Source of the DNA: Ascoidea tarda (nom. inval.)
Taxonomy: Eukaryota; Ascomycota; Saccharomycetes; Ascoideales; Ascoideaceae
Assembly (NCBI GenBank): GCA_030560485.1
Contig: JAKTTS010000074.1
Coordinates: 1 to 42,713, forward strand
Direction of reading: 5' to 3'
Length of the DNA stretch: 42,713 nucleotides
Shown here: positions 21,529 to 30,026 of the stretch, piece after piece
Position numbering within the stretch: the stretch's first letter is position 1
Layout of the letters: each line of letters opens with the position of its first letter
The notes under the pieces: model-generated
Seen by the model: the letters and a program-made list of their open reading frames with translations, nothing else
The model's database searches: none
What the model was told of the DNA's origin: nothing
Program-made: the position numbers and the translations under genes

Positions 21529-22839
21529 ATGATTATCAAAAGTGAGGCGATCAGTCAGCTTTTCTCCAATTTCTTAAAACAATCTCCATTGACTCCAGAC
21601 CACGCTTCTTATTCCCTATCTTTGATTGATTATGATAACGATGGTCAAGTCTTGTTTTCTTCACTAGATTCAAAACTAGCAAAGTCCGAAATTGATTTCA
21701 AGAATCAAAATAAAAACAACCAAAGCACCAGTACTCAAAATAACTTCAATAGCATGAATTTATTACTTAAAAATTTAAACTACCAAGTTTATCAGGATTC
21801 TCTAAAACAAAGAACCTCTTCCACATGTTCTTCCACTTGTTCTTCCACATGTTCTTCCGCAAATATACATTCTACTATTAGTTTAAATCTCTCATCTACT
21901 AGTGAAAATAATATAAACAATCAGGATTTCCCAGAAGACCAGGAAATTGATTTATCTGATTTGGATTCACAAAATAAATATCCATATTATAACACAACTA
22001 CAAATAAAAACACAAAACAGAAAAACAGCGCTACTATCAATAATAGTACTGGTTCCATTTATTCATCAATTTGTAGTTTTTTCACATCAAAATTTAAAAT
22101 TTTTTCAAGTGAAAAAAAAACAGATTCAAATCTTCCTCAAAACGATTCTAATGTTCAAATGAATGATACTGCTAGATCCTTAATGGAAGACAAATTAACA
22201 ATGGATTCTCAAATTTTCTTGAATTTAATTAGCTTTTATGCCTATAATTTCTTTAAAATTTACTTTAAAAATTTACTAAATTATTCCAATAACAATAACA
22301 ATAACAATAACAATAACAATAACAATATCAATATCAATAAAAATAAAAATGTTAAGATATTCAATAATAACAAGTTTAATAATGATTTAATTAAAACCCC
22401 AATCCATTTACATTTCAATTTGAATAACAAAAAAATTTTCCTAGCTCTCTTTCAAAGGGACTTGAACCTATTCAAAAAACTATCAAACCAATCAGAAACC
22501 GACTTGGTCATTAACGATTTGTCTGACAACATTTTCACTTCAAAGAATTACTCATTATCCTCCTCTTTTTCTTCATCGTGCTCAGAATCTTCTTACACAG
22601 TCTCTTCACTGCCTAACAAAAAACAGAGAAAGAGAAAATTCTCAAAAGAATTTCCCGATTATAACAATGATGGCTATAATGGTGACGACGAATCAGAAAA
22701 TGACTCAAGTCACCATTATGATTTGGAATCATCTTCAAAATATCTAATCATGTTTGTTTCGGATAAATATTATCCTGAAGGCTTTGCCAAATTAAAATTA
22801 AACAAGTTGGTTAAGGTTTTACAAGAAAATGGTTTGTGA
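21529..22839 (+). CDS. SLM4: Slm4/Ego3-like roadblock-fold protein with large low-complexity inserts
   Basis: 436 residues from ATG 21529. S. cerevisiae Slm4 (Ego3, 162 residues) is a roadblock-fold subunit of the EGO complex that anchors Gtr1-Gtr2 on the vacuole for TORC1 signalling. Four segments match its order: an N-terminal helix (IKSEAISQLFSNFLKQS) followed by YSLSLIDYDNDGQVLFSS, like the first helix-strand-hairpin; a helix at about 224-250 (FLNLISFYAYNFFKIYFKN); a strand pair (IHLHFNLNNKKIFLALFQR); and the C-terminal YLIMFVSDKYYPEGFAKLKL plus a closing helix, like Slm4's final strand and helix. Between them are Ser/Cys/Thr repeats (a 15-bp unit three times at about 21820-21862), a poly-Asn run near 22290-22325 and an acidic Ser-rich loop. 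The fold match is by eye, so identity is probable, not certain. Confidence 0.58.
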   Translation: MIIKSEAISQLFSNFLKQSPLTPDHASYSLSLIDYDNDGQVLFSSLDSKLAKSEIDFKNQNKNNQSTSTQNNFNSMNLLLKNLNYQVYQDSLKQRTSSTCSSTCSSTCSSANIHSTISLNLSSTSENNINNQDFPEDQEIDLSDLDSQNKYPYYNTTTNKNTKQKNSATINNSTGSIYSSICSFFTSKFKIFSSEKKTDSNLPQNDSNVQMNDTARSLMEDKLTMDSQIFLNLISFYAYNFFKIYFKNLLNYSNNNNNNNNNNNNNININKNKNVKIFNNNKFNNDLIKTPIHLHFNLNNKKIFLALFQRDLNLFKKLSNQSETDLVINDLSDNIFTSKNYSLSSSFSSSCSESSYTVSSLPNKKQRKRKFSKEFPDYNNDGYNGDDESENDSSHHYDLESSSKYLIMFVSDKYYPEGFAKLKLNKLVKVLQENGL

Positions 22840-22892
22840 TCCCACCTCTTTCCTATATTTTACTATATCTTATATCCTACATTTTATCCTAT

Positions 22893-22940
22893 ATCTTATC
22901 CTATATCTTATCCTATATCTTATCCTATATCTTATCCTAT
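22893..22940. repeat. 12-bp tandem repeat, four exact copies
   Basis: ATCTTATCCTAT is repeated four times without change, with related partial copies back to about 22865. It starts 54 bp after the stop of the Slm4-like gene, so it probably lies in its 3' UTR or terminator region. Confidence 0.9.
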
Positions 22941-23290
22941 CAACTATATTAGCTGTATCAACTCATAAACTTATCTATCAATATTTAATATAATCATTCT
23001 TTAAGGCTATAATATATTTATCTCATATTTTTATCGATTCATTTTCTCTCTTATTTTCTTTGTTTTTCTTTCTTTTGCCATTATTCCTAGGTTTTGTATT
23101 TTGGTTCTCTATCTACTATTTTAATTGTTTCATTTATCGATTTATTTCTTGACTTTAATGACTTTAATTTCTATTACTTTATCTTTTGTACTATTTTGTA
23201 CTATTTTATTCTATTCTATCATTTATTTCTGAATTCCAAATAATAGTGTGTATTATATAATCATATTGTTGGCAATCATAAAATAAAATA

Positions 23291-23332
23291 CAATAAAATA
23301 AAATAAAATAAAATAAAATAAATTCCTGCTAT
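23291..23332. repeat. AAAAT-type pentanucleotide microsatellite
   Basis: About eight copies of a five-base ataaa unit in a row, in intergenic A/T-rich DNA. Confidence 0.85.
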
Positions 23333-23639
23333 ATTTTATTCTCTCTTTAAAGAAAATTTAATTTACACGACAGCCTAATAAACGTGTAGTCTCATTACAA
23401 AATATCAGGCACAGTATTTGGTAAATTGTAAAATATAATTAATATAATTAATATTAAATTGAAATGCACGCCTTTCTTTTTGGTTAAAGCTGTGGTTTAA
23501 TCTTTTTATGGGATTTCAATTCCATTCTATATATATAAATAATAAGTTAATACCTTAAATAATAAATTGGTCAACTGTTTTACTCTGGCTGTTATCATAG
23601 GAAGATTTCCAAAAGATAGCAATTTTCTATACGATTTGT

Positions 23640-23700
23640 ACACAAATTTATTCAAATTTATTCAAATCTATTCAAATTTATTTAAATCTATTCAAATTAT
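23640..23700. repeat. 11-bp direct repeats of the type ATTCAAATTTA
   Basis: Five consecutive imperfect copies of attcaaat(t/c)ta, differing mostly by T/C changes at one position. Noncoding. Confidence 0.75.
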
Positions 23701-24966
23701 ACAAAAGTTATACAATCTTTATATAATATTTTATTTCTTTTGAGAGTGCTGTCAAGACCCCAAAAGCAGATAAAGAATCGGTCCATAATTGATTCAAAAT
23801 TGATTCAAAATTTGTTTATACCCAATTCATAAAATGTTTATAAAAATACTATAATACTGTTATAATATTATTTGAAAAGTACTTGAAAAGTATTGCAGTA
23901 TTATACGATATTTGAATTAAAATTGTAAAATGAAGTGAAATTTAATTCCAAAAACCGATTTTTTTTCCTTTATTTGATTTACGAATACTGGGATTGCTTT
24001 GAATCAACAAGCTATTTCACTTTGAACGAGTTCAAATCGAATTCGACTTTGTTGAGATTGTTTCAATTTTTTCACAGCTCCTTCAGAAAGGAGTGTATGG
24101 TTTGGTGAATTAAAACAGATGGGTAATTCTTCATTGGGTAATTTGAATTAGTGAGAAGTTGAAATTACAATTTAAACTCACAAGCTTCATTACATTGAAG
24201 AAGTTTACTACCTTCATCAAATAAAATTGAAATAAAGCAGAAAATGAAAAATTAACTCGAAATTAGCGAATTAAAGTTAAAAATCAGGTCGAAAATGGAG
24301 TTTTAGGCTTATAGAAAGTAGCAAAATGATGTTGTATATAAAAGTGATATTGGATATAAAAATAATATGAAAGTCTGTGGAGAGAAATAGGAATGGAAAT
24401 AAGAGTGGATAAACAAACTATTGGTTTAAAGATTAGTGTCGAGGAAGTAAAGTTTACGAATTTTATTAAAGGATAATGAAAAATTTTCAAGAGTTTAAAA
24501 AGGGAAGTAAAATTGCATTGATGTAAATCATGAGTTATCGAGTTTTAATATATAACAGTGATTGGAAGATTAAAATCTATTTGTTCTGTACAAGCTACTT
24601 GCTTTTAGTTTCAATTAATTTCGCTTATACTTTTAGTTTTAGCTACGTTTGCTTTTAGTTACACTCCGATTTTAATTGAAAGTTCGATTGGTTTCTCTCT
24701 TTGATTTTGTAGAAGATGATAAAAACAGCAAATTCACTTACTGTAGACATAAAAAAATATGAAAACGTATGGGACATAACTAAAAGTGGTCTGCTCCACA
24801 CAGACCCTTCTCAGCAGGAAGGCTTGCGAACAGGATTTCTTAATAAAATATCGTGGATTTGCTACAGCAAAGTATAGTCACGCGACTTCCGCGAAGAAAT
24901 TTGTTTTTACTTGCGGCAATAGGTTTGTGATTAAGGTAAAGGAGTACAAGCAAAAGAATCAAGGGT

Positions 24967-24992
24967 CCCAGGCCCCTTTAAAGGGGCCTGGG
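24967..24992. repeat. Perfect 26-bp G/C-rich palindrome
   Basis: The half-site CCCAGGCCCCTTT is followed directly by its exact reverse complement, with no spacer. It stands in DNA that is otherwise mostly A/T. The sequence resembles neither a known yeast factor site nor the ends of an element I can identify; compact GC clusters of this kind are known from yeast mitochondrial DNA, but the surrounding DNA does not show a mitochondrial origin. Confidence 0.9.
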
Positions 24993-25552
24993 TCAGAGCC
25001 CTAGGCGTCACCAGGACAAACCGGCGACATGTGCTGGGCTGTATGTGGCAATCGAATTCAGAGATCCGGGCGTCTTACAACATTTTCCACTCTTGACCGG
25101 ATCTTGATTGATGTTCAAATCGATTTCAAGTATAATTTCATTTACAATTGATTTTTCAAATTACTTACTGCAGCAAATGATAAATAATACTGTGTCAAAT
25201 CTCAATGAAACTGTTCGGATAGTGAAATAAATACTGACAAGTGAAAGCAATGAGTTAATTTTGGCTTCGTGCATTGGTGAAATATAATAATGCTATTAAA
25301 TTAATCCCATCTGCTGCTTCATAAAATTGGTGTTAATTATCTTTATTATATGCTTTTTACCAGTGGTAGTGCCAGTAGCTATATCATTATCGTCATTATC
25401 ATGAACCTGTCCCCAAAACCCCTTTTAAGCTTCAGTACCTTTATTTGGTCAATTACAAATTAATGAAAAATTCCTCATCAGTATATATTATAATTCAACA
25501 ATTTCTTTAATAACTTCTTCAAATACTCCATCAAATCAATTTTTTAAACAGC

Positions 25553-27712
25553 ATGAATGCAAATGTTAGAGCGATGGTTAGCGCAGCGATTTATGAAGGT
25601 TGCAAGCCCTTTGCAGTTTATGAAGGTTATGAAGGGTTAGCAAAAGGCGCTAAAGATTATATCAAACAATCATCTTAGAATGAAGTTAGAGGTTGGTTAA
25701 GTGAAGGTGGTAGAAATATTGGCACTGCTAGATCGAAAGAATTTAGAGCTAAAGAAGGTGGATTAAAAGCTGCCAAAAACTTGATTGATGCTAATATCAA
25801 TGCTTTAGTTATTTGTGGTGGTTATGGTTCATTAGTTGGTGCTTACTTGCTCAGATCTGAATGGCTAGAGTTACTTTTAAGTTTATTTGAATTGAATCAA
25901 ATTACTCAATTTCAATTTCAGTTTCAGTTTCAGTGTTTTAGACATTTAAATATTTATGGTACTTCTGGTTCAATTGAAAACGGTATGTCAAATACTGATG
26001 CAACAGTTGATGCCTATTTTTTTAGCAAGAATTTGTCAAGCTATTGATTGCATAGATGCATCGGCTAATTTTCATTAAAGAGCCCTTGTTATTAAAGTTA
26101 ATGGTAGACGTTGTGGATCGTTAGCGTCAATTACTGGAATTGCAACTACTGCAGATTATATTTTAATTTCCGAAAAGTCTGCTTCTTCAAAGGAATTGCA
26201 TGAACAAATTACTGAGATTGTAGGTGAATATCGAAAAAAGGTAAAAGAACAACAATTATCCTTGTAGCTGAAGGTTCTATAACACCAGATTCAAAACCAA
26301 TTACTTGTATTGAAGTTAATGAAATCTTGGTTGAAAAATTAGGTTCAGATAGAAGAATTACAGATTTAGGTCATGTTCAAAAAGACAGTACAGCTGTTGC
26401 TTATGATAGAATCTTAGCAACTTTACAAGCGTTTGTGGCCATTGAAGCTGTTTCACAATGTATACTGGATACTCCATCTCTGATGATTGCAATTGAAGAA
26501 AATAAAATTACTAGAAGACCATTAGTTGAAACTGTTGATTTAACTAAATCTGTTGCTGATTCAATTGATAATAAAGATATTAAAAAACCAATCCAATTCA
26601 GAGATTCTGAATTTATTGGACATTTAAATAATTTTGTGTCAATGAAATTTGCTGATCATAATAATTCAACTTTACCATTAGAAAAAAGATTAAATATTGC
26701 AATTATTAATATTGGTGCACCAATTGGTGGAATGAATAGTGCAACCTATTTAATGGTAACATGTTGTATGTCAAAATGTCATAAACCATTTTGTATTTGT
26801 AATGGATTTACAGGATTAGCAAGACATGAATCAATTAATGCGTTAAATTGGTTAGGAATTATTAATTGGAATAATATTGATGGATCTGAATTAGGTATTA
26901 ATAGAACAGTTCCTGAAGATAGTGATGTTGGTTTAATTGCTTATTATTTTACAAAATATAAAATTGATGATTTGTTGGAAGACGTGAAGCTTGTGTTTCA
27001 CTGCATCAATTGGAAAGTAATAGAGTAAATTATCCAGCTTTTAAAACTTCATTGGTTTTAATTCCTGCTACAATTTCAAATAATGTTCCAGATACAAAAC
27101 ATTCTCTTGGTACTAGTTATTGTGATAGAATCAAACAAAGTTCTTCAGCATCAAAAAAATAGAGTGTCTGTTATTGATGTTCAAGGAAGAAACTCTGGAT
27201 ACATTGCCACATTTGCAGTATTGGCATATGGCGCCCAAATTTTTCATGTTCCAGAAGAAGGAATTTCATTACATCAATTGGAAATGAATATTAACTCATT
27301 AAAACAAATTTTTAATAATGCTGATGGTAAAGCCAAATCAGGAAAATTGATTATGAAATCGGAAAATACTTCAAAGGTCTTGACCACAAAGATTTTAGCC
27401 AGCATCATTAACAGTGAATGCGATGGAAGATTTGGAGCAAAGACTGCGATCCCCTGTCATGTTAAACAAGGTGAATTGCATTCACCAATTGACGGGGCAA
27501 GAGTTGCCAAATTAGCCCTTGGAGCAGTTCAATTTATTGAAAACAAGACTGATCTTTTGTTGTTTTTTAAGAATTATGATTCATTTGTGAATACTTTCAA
27601 TTTCATTAATATGGCGTTTTATCTGGTTTTTCAAATGATAGTGTTGTTTCTGTTTCAGTTGCAATTTGGAATTTACAAATCTGTAATATTTATTGATAAT
27701 GATTCATTGTAA
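25553..27712 (+). pseudogene. PFK2: Decayed, N-terminally truncated copy of PFK2 (6-phosphofructokinase beta)
   Basis: Three-frame reading gives an almost continuous match to fungal 6-phosphofructokinase, closest to the beta subunit (HLNI.GT.GSI, TPS.MIAI.ENKITR.PLV, NIAIINIGAP.GGMNSATY, LARHESI..LNW). It begins at MNANVRAMV, so about the first quarter, including the first nucleotide-binding loop, is missing. Damage includes TAG for the expected Trp at 25676, another stop near 26073, frame changes near 26018 (T run), 26238 (A run), 26983, 27161 and 27555, and small deletions near 26985 and 27112. Catalytic motifs are changed: GGDGS reads GGYGS, the SIDND motif reads SIENG, HVQRGG reads HVQKDS, and GHVQQGG reads CHVKQGE. 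A TTTCAG repeat has expanded near 25910. It contains no intron, but PFK genes usually lack them, so retrocopy versus segmental duplication is undecided. Working PFK genes must lie elsewhere. Confidence 0.93.
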
Positions 27713-27887
27713 TATTGTTTGTTTATATATCAATTTTTTATAGTGTATAATTTCAATTATTTTTTTAATAATAACAATCTTGTATCTGTGAGCATTGTCT
27801 CTACCTTCAAGCGTTATTTTGTTGATAATTACTGTTTTATTTGCCAAATACTTGTTTCCTATTCATAAAATATCACCCCGCTACGAA

Positions 27888-28033
27888 TTTCGAAAATTTT
27901 CACGACGGATAATAATTTGAACACTCGAATTCTTTCCCTACGGGCCTACGGGTAATGATTTCAAAATTCGAATTTACTCACGACCAATAACGATTTGAAA
28001 AATTAGTTTTCGATATTAATTACGGTCTACCGG
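27888..28033. repeat. Diverged 78-bp direct tandem duplication
   Basis: Matching landmarks recur with a constant 78-base offset: TTCGAA at 27889 and 27967, CACGAC at 27901 and 27979, ATTTGAA at 27915 and 27993. A TACGG...CTAC(G/C)GG block ends each copy (27939-27952 and 28021-28033), offset by 82, implying one small indel. Between landmarks the copies differ at roughly a third of sites, so the duplication is old. Confidence 0.75.
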
Positions 28034-28245
28034 CTTTTTGTAGAAAGAAAATTAAAAAAGCTCTTGTTGGTTTGTCCACACAAACTGCTAATGGGATTTT
28101 TCAATTTTCAGAAAAAACCAAAAAAATGTGTTCATGAAAGATTCATTTCCTTTTAGTCAATCCAGATTACAGATACTCCAGTTAGAGATGGTTTTACCAA
28201 AAAGTTGGTTATAATTGACGGATCCTTTTAAGGGAGGCTGTGGTA

Positions 28246-28275
28246 AAGCAACCGAATTGTAAGATCTGGTTGCTT
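28246..28275. repeat. Inverted repeat AAGCAACC ... GGTTGCTT
   Basis: Perfect 8-bp arms at 28246-28253 and 28268-28275 with a 14-nt loop. It is not followed by a clear T-run on either strand that would suggest a Pol III terminator. Function unknown. Confidence 0.7.
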
Positions 28276-29216
28276 AACTTTTGTACAGTTCGTACCGCTC
28301 TTCTCTAGGGCTATAATATAATCCTAGATTGCTCCGAAGCCAGTTCGTGCAGCCAGAAAAACGAGACATCGGAAAATTGGCTGCAAGAACAGGGAGGAAG
28401 TAAAACAACTACAATTATAATATTTTATTTTTATCAACTATGAGTTACTTGATATCGATATAGAGTTATATAAAAGGCGTTGTACTTTGACCAATTTCGA
28501 AAGAAAGGGATCAAGTCTTCCAATACATTTTCTAGTTCTCTTCGTGTTTACATAAAAAGCCCTAAGTTATGGTCTTAGAGTGTAAGCCCCTGAGAATTGG
28601 AATATAGGCAGCCCTACGGTTACGACCCATGAACGTCCGCGCGCAAAACAGCACACTTTGACTATCACATTGTGCCGGTATGACCCCGTGATGTCTACGG
28701 ATTTAACCCAGGCCCTGTAAAAGCGGACTGACGATCCCTCTTGTTCTTTCTTTTCTTTCTATATTTTTGTGATACCTTAATATATAATCATGAATCCGCT
28801 ACAATAACTAGTGATTCTCAATTGTTGAATACTTTGAAATCAAGTCGTAGAAAAGAACATTGCAAAATAAGTCATTTTAAATTTGAATGTAGGATGTATT
28901 CAAACTCATGCGAGCCTACCGCAAGTTTCGAACAATTCACTATCTATAGCCGTCACGAAAACAAACGGGCTACATGTGCTCGTTGGTGCCAAAAAACTAA
29001 ATTGGAAGGTTCTGGCGACCTACAACTAACCATGATATAAATAGGTTTTTGTAGTGTTTGGTTATATTTTTATAATGTATAATAAACAAAACCACACAAA
29101 ATTACAAAAAAAAATAATTACAAAACACAATATAGAAACATAAAAATAAGAAAGTACAAAACAACAAATATAAAAGTGAACAATATAAAAAAAATAGTTT
29201 AAATGCTCAGAAATCA

Positions 29217-29486
29217 TTAAATTTTTTGGTATTTTTGGAAATACTTCAGTTTTTGGTTTGTTATAAATGTTATTTGATAAACTTTAATCATGTATGTTTC
29301 ATTATAGCAAAATGGCAGATTGAAGTTAGGATTTTCAGATACCACCGCAAAGCCTTTCTGGCTGCAACTCATCGATACTAAACTGTTTCCTTTCATAGCA
29401 GCATCTAAAAACAGATCATTGCTCCCATCATCCATAACCTCAAGCGAATAATTTTCTCTTAAATGTTTCACAGTTTTTTGCTCCAT
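29217..29486 (-). pseudogene. Small ORF, possible remnant of a SET-type domain
   Basis: 89 residues from ATG 29486. The segment MDDGSNDLFLDAAMKGNSL resembles the strand-turn before the catalytic NHSC motif in SET methyltransferases (D....IDA..KGN), but the following NHSCxPN motif is not preserved (SMSCSQ). The minus-strand frame upstream (to about 29750) has coding-like residues with stops. It could be debris of a Set2-like gene, or chance. No other family is suggested by its content. It ends 29217 in A/T-rich DNA and points away from the MAP kinase gene. Treat as unconfirmed. Confidence 0.25.
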
Positions 29487-29489
29487 CAC

Positions 29490-30026
29490 AATTTATTCTT
29501 TTTGACCACAAATCTCATCAAACTGCATCTTCCTACGTCGTACAAACTTTATTTGGTATTATTAGAAGGTGTTTCAGATGCTGCCTTTTTAGGCATTTTT
29601 CTTGCTCTTTTATTTCTTTTTCTCCCCCTTCACCAGTACTGATTTGACACTTTCTCTGAACCTTTTATTTGAGGTTGAAGCAATTTTTCCTGATGCTTAT
29701 CGCATCACAGTTATAATACTCTGCTAACATGATCTCAAATGGATCTCAAAAAGATCCCACACCTATCCTAAATTGATCTCTCAATGACCTTCATCTTTTT
29801 GAACTGGTACACCAAATCTATTTTTCACATTTGTTTTAACTTGTTTTATAGTTGGTTTAATTTGGAAGCTCAGCATATTTTTAATCATATATATTTATAT
29901 CATTTTCCAGACGTTCATTGCAAGTAGCTCTTTTGTTTATTTCAGAAAAAGATATTCGTTATTAGCTTATTCTTTTTGCTTTTTTCTTTTTTCTTTTTTC
30001 TTTTCTATTACAACTTATCTATTAAA
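29490..30026 (+). promoter_or_regulatory. Upstream region of the MAP kinase gene
   Basis: A T/C-rich tract (29970-30010) directly precedes the ATG, as in many yeast promoters. TGTTTCA at 29570-29576 is the reverse complement of the pheromone response element TGAAACA used by Ste12; a single copy about 450 bp upstream is weak evidence. No other site recognised. Confidence 0.4.

Larger units (their letters stand above)
22840..25552. other. 2.7-kb gene-free A/T-rich region with simple repeats and one G/C-rich patch
   Basis: Follows the Slm4-like gene and precedes the PFK2 remnant. Most is A/T-rich, with tandem repeats at 22893-22940, 23291-23332 and 23645-23700. A perfect 10-bp palindrome TCGAATTCGA lies near 24038. 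A G/C-richer patch at about 24780-25100 contains a GGTCTG/CAGACC hairpin near 24788 and the 26-bp palindrome listed separately. The 72-codon open stretch across this patch starts at no credible ATG and has no recognisable content. No gene or RNA gene seen. Confidence 0.5.
27713..29489. other. Gene-poor region between the PFK2 remnant and the MAP kinase promoter
   Basis: Holds a 78-bp direct duplication (27888-28033), a hairpin (28246-28275), a G/C-richer stretch at about 28590-28740 containing TACGG-type words also seen in the duplication, and a TATAAAA-like box near 28468. A 99-codon open stretch at 28741-29040 begins at TTG, not ATG, and has no recognised domain. A small minus-strand ORF at 29217-29486 is listed separately. 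The region looks like relic DNA rather than a simple promoter. A solo LTR was considered and not supported. Confidence 0.45.

Noticed and set aside
24786-25004. 72-codon ORF over the G/C-rich palindrome
   Set aside because: It owes its openness to local G/C content, has no ATG near the promoter of any gene and no family features.
24780-25100. Nuclear copy of mitochondrial DNA
   Set aside because: The GC palindrome resembles mitochondrial GC clusters, but no mitochondrial gene, rRNA or tRNA sequence was recognised around it.
28065-28301. Possible solo LTR beginning TGTTGG and followed by a matching 5-bp GCTCT
   Set aside because: The far end reads GTACC instead of a CA-type terminus, and no second copy is visible in the window. 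A single 5-bp match is not enough to call an LTR relic.
28741-29040. 99-codon plus-strand ORF containing an NSCEPTASF string resembling a SET NHSCEP motif
   Set aside because: It begins at TTG, lies opposite in strand to the SET-like ORF at 29217, and the rest shows no domain. Probably chance.
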